DNA of 5,382 bases from DATJUC01 sp035502675 (GCA_035502675.1 DATJUC010000247.1:1-5382), one strand, 5' to 3'; shown: positions 1 through 5,382, counted from the stretch's first letter. Made by a program: numbers and translations. Notes: a model not told the origin generated them from the letters alone.

Positions 1-1728
1 GTAGTAGTCGCTGTAGCCGGTCGATGCGAACAGGCTATACAACGACTGGTTCAGCCAACCGAGTTTGGTACCGTGCAGTTGGTCGGTCTCGATGAACAAT
101 GCCACCGATGCCGGCGAGGACCACGAGGTGCCGAGATATTCGGCCCAGCTTCCGCCCGTGTACACGGCAACGTAGTCGAACGGGAGCGAGATGTCCGGCT
201 GGTTACGGCCCGAGGTGATCATGCCGGCGATGCCGCTCTGCCAGCTCGGAAGTGCAACGGTCGTCGAAACGCCGCCGCCTCCGTAGCAGACGTCCTTGAC
301 GCCGCCGTCGCACGATGCGTCACCCGCGGTGACCGTCTCGAGCGCACCGGTGCTGCTGTTCTGCGTGAAGTTGATGCCGCCGACCGACGTGAAGTACGGA
401 TCGCCGGCGGGTGCACTCACGCCCTTCTCGTTATCGCTACCGCATTCGTCGGAGCCGGTGTCACCGGCCGAAGCCGAAAACTCGACGCCTTCGGCCGCAC
501 CTTGTTCGGCGATGCTGTTCGTCGCACTCTCGAACGACGGATCGCTCGATTCGCAACCGCCGAACGACGAGTTCACCGCACTTGCTTTACCGTCGGTGAG
601 CACCTGGTTGTAGGCGTTCTCGATGTCCTGATCCGAGAGTTCTTTCTCGTCGTAGACGATGATGTTCGCGCCCGGCGCGAGACCCGAGATCGTCTGGACG
701 TCGAGATCGGTCTCCGGATCGTCGCCGCTGCCGCCGCCGTTGACGGCTTCGTTGGTGATCGTGCCGGTTTGGGTTACGCCGGCCGACTTCAAATACGTCG
801 CGACGTACGAGGTGTCCACCGGATCGTCGATGACGATCGCGGCCGTGTAGCCCGCACCGTTGCACCCGTGTTGCACCGGGAAGTCGAATGCTTTCGCCAC
901 ACCGGTCGCGTAGGTTCCGTCCGAACCGCTGAGCGGGCCCGCGTCGGCTGCCGCGCCATTACATCCCGGCGCGGGCGTGCTGGTGGGTGCCCCAGTTGGG
1001 CTCGCCGTCGGCGTTGGGGTCGCACTCGGCGTAGCCGTCGGCTTCGGCGTCGGCGTCGGCTTCGGCGTGCGGCGCGCGTCCGGGACCATCCCGGCGGCGG
1101 CAAGCGCAAGCGGCGTCTCCGCGACGATCAGATTGCTGAGCGAAACGGTGCGAACGTACGAGGCGATCGCGGCGGGCACCGCTCCAGCCGTTGCGTTGAC
1201 AAAGCGTTCGCCGTACTTCCCTTGACTGACGGTGTGCATCTGCGTGGAGAAAAAGCGTTCTACCGTCGAGCTGGGAGCCGTCGCATCGACGAGCGTACGG
1301 TTCGCATACCGCTGCGTCACGGTAAAGCCCGCCTGCTGCAGCGCGGTCACGACGGCCTGTTCTTGCTGCGCCGTCGGTGCGTATCTCGCGTTGAATTGCG
1401 CCGGCGTTAGAAACTGATGTCCGCCGTTCGCTCCGCTTTGTGCGGCGATGAATTGTTCGAGTTGCGCTTCGTTATTGTATTGGAGCGTAAGGACAACGCT
1501 CACCTGAGCGTTTGCCGTACGGCGTCCGAGATCGCTAAAAGCGAGATCGCCGACGGTTCGAGGTACGGCGATCGCAGTTTTAACCGGCGCGCCAACGGCT
1601 GCGCCCGAATTATTTGATCCTGATCCTGTTACATCCGTGGTGGGGAGCGACGACCCGCCCCCTCCGCATGCCGATAGCGCTAACATGAGCACCATCGCTG
1701 CGGCGGCCCCCCGGTAGGAATCTCGCAT
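1..1728 (-). CDS. S53 family peptidase (sedolisin / pro-kumamolisin type), lipoprotein precursor, C-terminus outside the window
   Basis: This is a secreted serine-carboxyl endopeptidase precursor of the sedolisin family, whose members usually work at acid pH. 576 residues are visible and the frame is still open at base 1. Residues 1-21 form a lipoprotein signal: Arg2 and Arg6, a hydrophobic stretch, and the lipobox LSAC with Cys21. Residues about 50-205 match the pro-kumamolisin activation domain (LEQF, HQFLTPAQF, ARYAPT, GFTVTQ, VERFF). Residues 221-255 are a Pro/Thr-rich linker. The catalytic domain starts near 262 and shows the family tetrad: Glu339 and Asp343 (ETDLD), Asp423 in SAGDTGS, and Ser535 in LGTSWSSP. 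Beyond Cys21 there are six cysteines (256, 289, 392, 429, 473, 481), consistent with three disulfides. The Ca-binding C-terminal segment lies off the left edge. ATG at 1728 is the first start after an in-frame TGA at 1741-1743. I am very sure of the family; the substrate is unknown. Confidence 0.95.
   Translation of the reverse strand, partial: MRDSYRGAAAAMVLMLALSACGGGGSSLPTTDVTGSGSNNSGAAVGAPVKTAIAVPRTVGDLAFSDLGRRTANAQVSVVLTLQYNNEAQLEQFIAAQSGANGGHQFLTPAQFNARYAPTAQQEQAVVTALQQAGFTVTQRYANRTLVDATAPSSTVERFFSTQMHTVSQGKYGERFVNATAGAVPAAIASYVRTVSLSNLIVAETPLALAAAGMVPDARRTPKPTPTPKPTATPSATPTPTASPTGAPTSTPAPGCNGAAADAGPLSGSDGTYATGVAKAFDFPVQHGCNGAGYTAAIVIDDPVDTSYVATYLKSAGVTQTGTITNEAVNGGGSGDDPETDLDVQTISGLAPGANIIVYDEKELSDQDIENAYNQVLTDGKASAVNSSFGGCESSDPSFESATNSIAEQGAAEGVEFSASAGDTGSDECGSDNEKGVSAPAGDPYFTSVGGINFTQNSSTGALETVTAGDASCDGGVKDVCYGGGGVSTTVALPSWQSGIAGMITSGRNQPDISLPFDYVAVYTGGSWAEYLGTSWSSPASVALFIETDQLHGTKLGWLNQSLYSLFASTGYSDYY
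964..1068 (-). repeat. Pro/Thr-rich linker with an 18-base tandem period inside the sedolisin gene
   Basis: This stretch codes for residues 221-255 of the peptidase, a run of TP, KP, SP and AP dipeptides. At DNA level a 15-base unit occurs at 1036-1050 and again, identical, at 1054-1068. That is a period of 18 bases, or six codons, reading TPKPTP. Such low-complexity linkers are usually flexible spacers and vary in length by slippage. Here the linker sits between the inhibitory pro-domain and the catalytic domain, where the precursor would be cleaved during activation. Confidence 0.75.
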
Positions 1729-1731
1729 AGG

Positions 1732-1737
1732 CCTCCT
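1732..1737 (-). promoter_or_regulatory. Strong Shine-Dalgarno site of the sedolisin gene
   Basis: On the minus strand the bases read AGGAGG, a full match to the anti-Shine-Dalgarno core, three bases before the ATG at 1728. The spacing is shorter than the usual five to nine. An in-frame TGA lies just upstream, so no earlier start is possible. The next in-frame ATGs (Met12, Met15) would remove the arginines of the signal peptide. It is the only clear ribosome binding site in the window. Confidence 0.7.
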
Positions 1738-1758
1738 CGTTCACGTAGCAAAGGAAAC

Positions 1759-1789
1759 GACACGTGCCGGAAAAGTCGGAGCACGTCTC
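1759..1789. repeat. Imperfect inverted repeat in the leader/promoter of the sedolisin gene
   Basis: GACACGTGC (1759-1767) and GCACGTCTC (1781-1789) are reverse complements at eight of nine positions, with a 13-base spacer. In the peptidase mRNA they could form a stem 30 bases before the ATG. As DNA they could be an operator just downstream of the candidate promoter. No U-run follows the stem, so an intrinsic terminator for the upstream kinase gene is unlikely. The role is inferred only. Confidence 0.4.
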
Positions 1790-1792
1790 ATT

Positions 1793-1822
1793 AAGCTATC
1801 GTAAAGACCTTTAGGAAGACAA
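1793..1822 (-). promoter_or_regulatory. Candidate sigma70-type promoter for the sedolisin gene
   Basis: In the AT-richer gap between the kinase and peptidase genes, the minus strand has TTGTCT (1822-1817) as a possible -35 box and TAGCTT (1798-1793) as a possible -10 box, separated by 18 bases. Transcription would begin near 1786 and give a leader of roughly 58 bases that contains the inverted repeat. Both boxes are imperfect and other AT-rich hexamers lie nearby. The exact boxes are weakly supported, but a promoter somewhere in this gap is likely. Confidence 0.25.
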
Positions 1823-1861
1823 GCGGCCTACATGGTATTTTTAGTAACAGGTTAAGCGGCG

Positions 1862-2821
1862 CTACGCTCCGAGCGTGGTCAGGCCGCCCCGAAAGGCCAT
1901 CGTGCCCGCCCCGACCAGGCCGGCGTCATTGCCAAGCTGGGCCACGACGATGCGGGTCGTGCCGCGCGGTACCATCGTCGTGAGCTCGTCGACCCGGCCC
2001 CGCACCGCGTCGAGCATGAAGTCCGAGGCGCTCGAGACCCCCCCGCCAAGCGCGATGACCTCCGGATTCACGAAGGCGATGACATTGGCCAGCCCCATCG
2101 AGAGATCGGCGGTGAAGTTCCGCCAGGCAGCCAGCGCGTGGAGGTCGCCGGCCTGGGCGGCCTTGCGGATCTTCTTGGAGCCGAGCTTCTCACGGTCGCC
2201 GTCGAGGAGCCGGCTGCGCGGGAAGGACGGCGCCACGGCGAAGGCGTGGCGGATCAGCCCCGTCCCGGAAGCCTGGGCCTCGAAGCAGCCGATCTTGCCG
2301 CAACTGCAAACGAAGCCGTCGTGAGGACGAATCTGATGATGGCCGACCTCGCCGGCCCCGAACCGGTTACCGAGAATCAGGTCACCGTCGGCGACGATCC
2401 CGCCGCCGATCCCCGTGCCGAGGGTCAGCAGCACGAAGTTGCGCGTTCCGCGCCCCATGCCGTACGTGTATTCGCCGAGCGTCGCGCAGCGCGCGTCGTT
2501 ACCGACGAAGACCGGCATGTCGAAATGCGCGCGCAGCGCCTCGCCGAGCGGGACGTTCGTCCACTTGAAGTTCGGGCTGTAGAGCACGGCGCCCGAGCGC
2601 GACTCGATGTTGCCGGGCGAGCCGATGCCGATACCGACGCAGTCCTTGGCGTCGTCGGACTTCAGGGCCGCCTCGATGCCCTTGATGAGCACCTCGCTCA
2701 CGGCCTTGAACGAAAGGTCTTCGAGATCAACGTCTTGCTGGTTGTGGATGGTCCCGTCTTCGCTAATGACGGCGGTACCCACGTGTGAACCGCCGAGGTC
2801 GACACCGATCGCAGTACGCAT
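1862..2821 (-). CDS. ROK family sugar kinase, probable glucokinase
   Basis: This is a cytoplasmic ATP-dependent hexose kinase, most likely phosphorylating glucose to glucose 6-phosphate at the entry of glycolysis. The 319-residue length is normal for the ROK family. The first phosphate-binding motif is GVDLGGSHVG (residues 6-15). The catalytic base is Asp109 in VGNDARCATLGE. The second phosphate loop is LGTGIGGGIV (134-143). Glu158 and His161 of GEVGH are expected to contact sugar and zinc. The structural zinc site is completed by Cys172, Cys174 and Cys179 (CSCGKIGC), followed by EAQASG. The adenosine motif GGGVS is at 259-263. All key residues are present. The start is ATG at 2821 with no Shine-Dalgarno sequence. 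The gene is divergent from the cysteine-cluster gene. Specificity for glucose rather than N-acetylglucosamine, fructose or allose cannot be settled from motifs, so I give no gene symbol. Confidence 0.95.
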   Translation of the reverse strand: MRTAIGVDLGGSHVGTAVISEDGTIHNQQDVDLEDLSFKAVSEVLIKGIEAALKSDDAKDCVGIGIGSPGNIESRSGAVLYSPNFKWTNVPLGEALRAHFDMPVFVGNDARCATLGEYTYGMGRGTRNFVLLTLGTGIGGGIVADGDLILGNRFGAGEVGHHQIRPHDGFVCSCGKIGCFEAQASGTGLIRHAFAVAPSFPRSRLLDGDREKLGSKKIRKAAQAGDLHALAAWRNFTADLSMGLANVIAFVNPEVIALGGGVSSASDFMLDAVRGRVDELTTMVPRGTTRIVVAQLGNDAGLVGAGTMAFRGGLTTLGA

Positions 2822-2829
2822 GCCGTAAA

Positions 2830-2859
2830 GTTATCCGCATCACCAGGCCGCACCCGCAA
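2830..2859 (-). promoter_or_regulatory. Candidate promoter of the ROK kinase gene, giving a near-leaderless mRNA
   Basis: On the minus strand, GATAAC (2835-2830) matches four of six bases of the -10 consensus. TTGCGG (2859-2854) lies 18 bases upstream as a weak -35 box. Only eight bases separate the -10 box from the ATG at 2821, so transcription would start within about three bases of the start codon. This fits the lack of any Shine-Dalgarno sequence there. The boxes lie in the 60-base spacer shared with the divergent plus-strand gene, for which I see no convincing promoter. Confidence 0.35.
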
Positions 2860-2881
2860 CCCATCGAACTTCGGTCGGACT

Positions 2882-3556
2882 ATGGAAACCATCGATCTGA
2901 TCGGCCTGCGCGACTTCACCAAACGAACCGGGCAGCCAACGCATCCGGAGATGCTCGATACGCGCCCGATGGAGCACGTCAGCGAGATCGAGATCACCGA
3001 AGAGCACATCACGATCTCGTATAACGAGAAGACGACGCGCTATTACAACGCAAACGAAATCACGAAACGCGAGTGGGTCTACAAGTACAACGACGATCCC
3101 GAATTCGTTCGAGCGATCGGCAAGGTCATCGATCTCGCCCGCAAGCACCTAAAGGATCTCCCCGAAAACGTCACCTGTCCGCCGGGCTGTGCCGAATGCT
3201 GCAGCGGCTACGAACCTTTCGTGAGCAAAGCCGACGTCCAGCGCATCGCCGACCACCTTGGGATGAGCTATGCCGACGTGATGGACGAGTACATCGTCAA
3301 ACGCCCGTCGGCGGATGGCTATACCGTCGGATGGATCCGCAAAGTCAGCGACGACCTGGCCGACAACTGCGTCTTCCTCATGGGTGGCAAGAGCGGCAAA
3401 TACTACTGCGGCATCTATTCCGCGCGCCCGTTCGATTGCGGCGACTTTACGCCGATCGGCTGCGAAGACGTCGACGAAGATCTCTCGCATAAAGGCAGCT
3501 ATAAGGTCGGCCCGCCGTTCCGTCCGAACCCGCGCCGGCGCAGGAAAGGACGCTAG
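2882..3556 (+). CDS. YkgJ family cysteine-cluster protein (CxxxCxxCC) with an N-terminal extension
   Basis: This 224-residue protein has the hallmark cluster CPPGCAECC (Cys99, 103, 106, 107). It is followed by the usual second set: Cys163 (NCVFL), Cys176 (YYCGIYSARP), Cys186 and Cys194. The eight cysteines fit a zinc or iron-sulfur binding fold of the YkgJ/UPF0153 type (Pfam PF03692), whose biochemical role is mostly unknown. The first 95 residues are not part of the core. They look beta-rich at 33-60 and helical at 73-92, and I do not recognise them. The C-terminus is a basic tail (PRRRRKGR). There is no signal peptide or membrane segment, so the protein is probably cytoplasmic. ATG 2882 is the first start in the open frame, and only weak G-rich sequence precedes it. 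The stop overlaps the stop of the convergent glycosyltransferase gene by four bases. Family call is firm; function is unknown. Confidence 0.9.
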   Translation: METIDLIGLRDFTKRTGQPTHPEMLDTRPMEHVSEIEITEEHITISYNEKTTRYYNANEITKREWVYKYNDDPEFVRAIGKVIDLARKHLKDLPENVTCPPGCAECCSGYEPFVSKADVQRIADHLGMSYADVMDEYIVKRPSADGYTVGWIRKVSDDLADNCVFLMGGKSGKYYCGIYSARPFDCGDFTPIGCEDVDEDLSHKGSYKVGPPFRPNPRRRRKGR

Positions 3557-5019
3557 CCCGCGATCATCGGGCGCTCGAGACCGTTGCGCGCGTAGAAGCC
3601 AAGATCGATGATGCGCTGCGCGCTGCGGCGCAGCGTCCAGCCTCGATCCGCCTCGAGCCGCGCCGCCGTTGCGCGCTCGACGCGCGCGACACGGTCGCGT
3701 AACAGCTCGCCGGCGAGCGCCGGCGAGCGCGAGTCGATGCACGGGATACCGGCACGCGCGAGCACGGCGCGGCCGTACCCCGACGCATCGCCGATCGCGT
3801 CGCAGACCGCCATCGCGACCCGTTCTCGCTGCGAGCCAATCAACTCCGCAGGCTCGATGACGTCCGCCCCAGCCTCGCCGAGTTCGGCGCGAACCGACGC
3901 GACGCGCTGCGGCGTGCACCCGACGAATGCGACGCGCTCGGCGTCGGGGTCGAAGGCGAACGCGCAGGCTGCGCGCTCGTCCGCGAACGGCAGGAAGGGG
4001 ACGCGCGTTCGAAGCGCGCCCGTGACCTCGATCTGCGCGCGCGGTTCGCCGGTGACGACGGTGAGCGCCGGCTCGCTCGCCGCGCCGCGCCGCGCAAACC
4101 AGCGCAACGCCACCCGCGCGCTCCTCCGAAACCGCGTGTCGATCGGCATCCAGGGAGCGATCCGTTCGACGACGGGATGGCCGAGCAGCGCGAGTTCGGC
4201 GCGCAGCGCTGCGATGGCGCGCCGGGCGAGCGGATCGGGAGAAGCATCGTGCAGGACGAACGCGCCCAAGGTACCGCGATCGATCCGCGATACGCTTGCT
4301 ATTGCGCTGGACCAGCGTTGATGGAAGAGGCGCTCGTTCTCACGATCGCTGTGCGACGGTCCGCGCGTCGCGCCGGAAAAATGGGTGAAGCGCGCGGCGT
4401 CGATCACGCGCACGCCGCGCCCGTCCTCCTTCGCGCGCATGACGAGATCGTGCTCTTCGGTTCCGTTCACGTAGCGCTCGTCGAACATGCCAACCGAGGC
4501 AAACCACGAGGCGCGCACCGCGAAGGCCGTGCCCAGCGGCGAAAACGGTTCGATCGCCCGCTGCGCGACGAACGACGGATCGAGATTGCGCAGCAGCGAG
4601 GCGAACGAGCCGTCGGCATGCACGGCGTTGCCCGCGTTCTGAATCGGCCCATCCTCGAAGAAGAGAATCCCGCCGGCGATGACGAGTTGCTCGTCGTCGA
4701 ATGCGCGCACCAGCGGAGCGAGCGGGTCGCCGATCGGCCAGGCATCGTTGTTGAGGAAGAGCACGACCGGTGCTTGGGCAATGGTGGCGCCGGCGTTGCA
4801 GCCCCCTTCAAAGTTGCGATTCGCTTCGAGCTGCAGCCGGCGCACCCACGAAAACGCGGCGAGTCCCTCCCACGTCTCGTCGCGCGACGCATTGTCGACG
4901 ACGATCGTCTCGAACGTCGTCTCCGACTGCGCGCGTAAGTCGTCGAGCGCATGCAGGAGGCGGCGGGTCATCCACCAGTTGCCGTAGACGGGAACGACGA
5001 TGCTGAGATCGGGTTTCAC
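3553..5019 (-). CDS. GT2 family glycosyltransferase with a C-terminal degenerate GT-B-like region
   Basis: This is probably a cytoplasmic enzyme adding a nucleotide-activated sugar to a surface polysaccharide or lipid-linked acceptor, in the style of rhamnosyltransferases. With the GTG start at 5019 it has 488 residues. The GT-A domain spans about 4-245. It shows SIVVPVYGN (6-14), the nucleotide-binding VDNASRDE with Asp42, NFEGGCNAG (69-77), LNNDAWP with Asp92 in the DxD position, the acceptor motif TEEHDLVMRAKEDG (187-200), and His213 (FTHFSG). The region from about 250 to 488 is not standard GT2. It begins GAFVLHD (252-258) and ends with GYGRAVLARAGIPCI (414-428), resembling a GT4-type donor domain without its two glutamates. 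The frame stays open to 5271, but that part runs antisense to the BNR gene and has no glycosyltransferase motif. GTG codons at 5055 and 5061 are alternatives inside or beside an inverted repeat. None has a good ribosome site. Confidence 0.88.
   Translation of the reverse strand: MKPDLSIVVPVYGNWWMTRRLLHALDDLRAQSETTFETIVVDNASRDETWEGLAAFSWVRRLQLEANRNFEGGCNAGATIAQAPVVLFLNNDAWPIGDPLAPLVRAFDDEQLVIAGGILFFEDGPIQNAGNAVHADGSFASLLRNLDPSFVAQRAIEPFSPLGTAFAVRASWFASVGMFDERYVNGTEEHDLVMRAKEDGRGVRVIDAARFTHFSGATRGPSHSDRENERLFHQRWSSAIASVSRIDRGTLGAFVLHDASPDPLARRAIAALRAELALLGHPVVERIAPWMPIDTRFRRSARVALRWFARRGAASEPALTVVTGEPRAQIEVTGALRTRVPFLPFADERAACAFAFDPDAERVAFVGCTPQRVASVRAELGEAGADVIEPAELIGSQRERVAMAVCDAIGDASGYGRAVLARAGIPCIDSRSPALAGELLRDRVARVERATAARLEADRGWTLRRSAQRIIDLGFYARNGLERPMIAG
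3705..3730. repeat. 14-base palindrome running into a 10-base tandem duplication
   Basis: GCTCGCCGGCGAGC (3705-3718) is a perfect palindrome. CGGCGAGCGC occurs twice in tandem (3711-3720 and 3721-3730). Both lie inside the glycosyltransferase gene, where the two copies are read in different frames, giving SPA then LAG near residues 432-437. It is most simply a local slippage duplication in GC-rich coding DNA, with no sign of a regulatory role. Confidence 0.6.
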
Positions 5020-5049
5020 GGTGACGCGTACGTACCCGTGCCATGCTTT

Positions 5050-5077
5050 CGTCACCTGCACGCCATCGCAGGTGACG
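5050..5077. promoter_or_regulatory. Perfect 10-base inverted repeat in the divergent spacer, candidate operator
   Basis: CGTCACCTGC (5050-5059) and GCAGGTGACG (5068-5077) are exact reverse complements separated by eight bases. They sit in the 84-base gap between the divergent glycosyltransferase (start 5019) and BNR protein (start 5104) genes, 27 bases before the plus-strand ATG. The position fits a dimeric-regulator operator controlling one or both genes, or a hairpin in either 5' leader. Neither side has a U-run, so it is not a typical terminator. I recognise no known regulator's consensus, and no regulator gene is in the window. Confidence 0.5.
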
Positions 5078-5090
5078 GCGCTTGCGCGGC

Positions 5091-5097
5091 GGTAGGT
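5091..5097 (+). promoter_or_regulatory. Weak Shine-Dalgarno candidate for the BNR-repeat gene
   Basis: GGTAGGT ends six bases before the ATG at 5104 and contains AGGT, a partial match to the anti-Shine-Dalgarno sequence at proper spacing. It supports ATG 5104 over the next in-frame ATG at 5116, but only modestly. Confidence 0.4.
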
Positions 5098-5103
5098 AGC
5101 CGC

Positions 5104-5382
5104 ATGATTGTTTCGATGATCCTCGCGACGGGCATTGCCCAATCGCAGTACGCGGGCATGCAGTGGCGTTTCATCGGCCCGCTGCGCGGCGGCCGCACGA
5201 AAGCGATCGCCGGCGTCGCGAGCATGCCGAACCGCTTCTACATCGCCGCAGTCAACGGCGGCATCTGGCAAACCGACGATGCCGGACGCACGTGGAGGCC
5301 GATTTTCGATCAGGCCTCAACCGGCTCGTTCGGTTCGCTTGCCGTGGCACCAAGCGACCCCGACGTCATCTACGCGGGAAGC
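5104..5382 (+). CDS. VPS10/sortilin-like BNR (Asp-box) repeat protein, N-terminal fragment
   Basis: The first 93 residues of a larger protein are present and the frame is open at the right edge. Residues 1-14 are hydrophobic (MIVSMILATGIAQS) and may be a short signal peptide, although no positive charge precedes them. The mature part starts with MQWRFIGPLRGGR (19-31) and GVASMPNRFYIAAVNGGIWQ (37-56). A complete Asp-box follows, TDDAGRTW (57-64), and then GSLAVAPSDPDVIYAGS (77-93). This order is characteristic of large bacterial beta-propeller proteins annotated as sortilin/VPS10 or BNR-repeat glycosyl hydrolases, often over 700 residues and exported. The annotation glycosyl hydrolase is common in the family but catalysis is rarely shown, so I do not assign an activity. 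The gene diverges from the glycosyltransferase gene with an inverted repeat in the gap. Family call is strong despite the short fragment. Confidence 0.88.
   Translation, partial: MIVSMILATGIAQSQYAGMQWRFIGPLRGGRTKAIAGVASMPNRFYIAAVNGGIWQTDDAGRTWRPIFDQASTGSFGSLAVAPSDPDVIYAGS

Noticed and set aside
73..1410. Long plus-strand open frame of 445 codons
   Set aside because: It is antisense to the sedolisin gene, is arginine-rich with no domain, and arises from GC-rich codon structure. The minus-strand reading has every family motif.
1821..1860. Direct repeat AAGCGGC at 1821-1827 and 1854-1860, considered as an attachment or operator pair
   Set aside because: Seven bases is too short to stand out in GC-rich DNA, and there is no integrase, element boundary or symmetry nearby.
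2138..2788. Plus-strand open frame of 216 codons
   Set aside because: It lies fully antisense to the ROK kinase, whose motifs are complete, and has no recognisable domain.
1862..2821. ROK transcriptional repressor (NagC/XylR type) instead of kinase
   Set aside because: The protein starts directly with the phosphate-binding motif and has no N-terminal helix-turn-helix domain, and all catalytic residues are present.
2882..3556. Flagellin lysine N-methylase (FliB) as identity of the cysteine-cluster gene
   Set aside because: FliB proteins share the cysteine cluster but are longer and usually sit with flagellar genes. No such context is seen here.
3149..3919. Minus-strand open frame of 256 codons covering the junction of two genes
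   Set aside because: It overlaps the cysteine-cluster gene antisense and the 3' part of the glycosyltransferase in another frame. Its composition is a low-information Arg/Ala mixture.
4177..4938. Plus-strand open frame of 253 codons
   Set aside because: It is antisense to the GT2 catalytic core, which has convincing motifs on the minus strand, and shows no domain of its own.
1..5382. CRISPR arrays, tRNA or rRNA genes, insertion sequences, riboswitches
   Set aside because: No regularly spaced repeats, tRNA-like cloverleaf sequence, transposase or terminal inverted repeats were seen on reading both strands.

Overview
The window is GC-rich bacterial DNA with densely packed genes. It contains three complete protein-coding genes and two genes cut by the window edges. 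Nothing in it fixes the taxon. The combination of a lipobox-bearing sedolisin with a Pro/Thr linker, a VPS10/BNR-type repeat protein, a GTG start and weak Shine-Dalgarno sites fits groups such as Candidatus Eremiobacterota (WPS-2) or Acidobacteriota. That is a low-confidence impression from gene style, not from a marker gene.

Layout, left to right. (1) 1-1728, minus: a secreted, probably membrane-tethered S53 (sedolisin/pro-kumamolisin) acid serine-carboxyl peptidase, missing its C-terminal end off the left edge. (2) 1729-1861: a 133-base AT-richer gap holding its strong ribosome binding site, a candidate promoter, an imperfect inverted repeat and three spaced CACGT copies. (3) 1862-2821, minus: a complete ROK-family sugar kinase, probably glucokinase. 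(4) 2822-2881: a 60-base divergent spacer whose promoter-like boxes would give the kinase an almost leaderless mRNA. (5) 2882-3556, plus: a YkgJ-type cysteine-cluster protein with an uncharacterised N-terminal extension. (6) 3553-5019, minus: a GT2 glycosyltransferase with a long C-terminal region that looks like a degenerate GT-B fold. Its stop codon shares a CTAG with the stop of the convergent YkgJ gene. (7) 5020-5103: a divergent spacer with a perfect 10-base inverted repeat. (8) 5104-5382, plus: the N-terminal part of a BNR/Asp-box beta-propeller protein, cut by the right edge.

The genes do not form one obvious pathway. Orientations alternate (-, -, +, -, +), so at most the kinase and the peptidase could share a transcript, and the gap between them appears to carry its own promoter. 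The parts suggest a heterotrophic lifestyle with extracellular protein degradation, glucose phosphorylation and surface polysaccharide synthesis. I found no CRISPR array, tRNA, rRNA, insertion sequence, integrase or toxin-antitoxin pair. I see no clear new multi-gene system. The most unusual points are the GT2 plus degenerate GT-B fusion, the layout of the tethered sedolisin precursor, and the intergenic inverted repeats.
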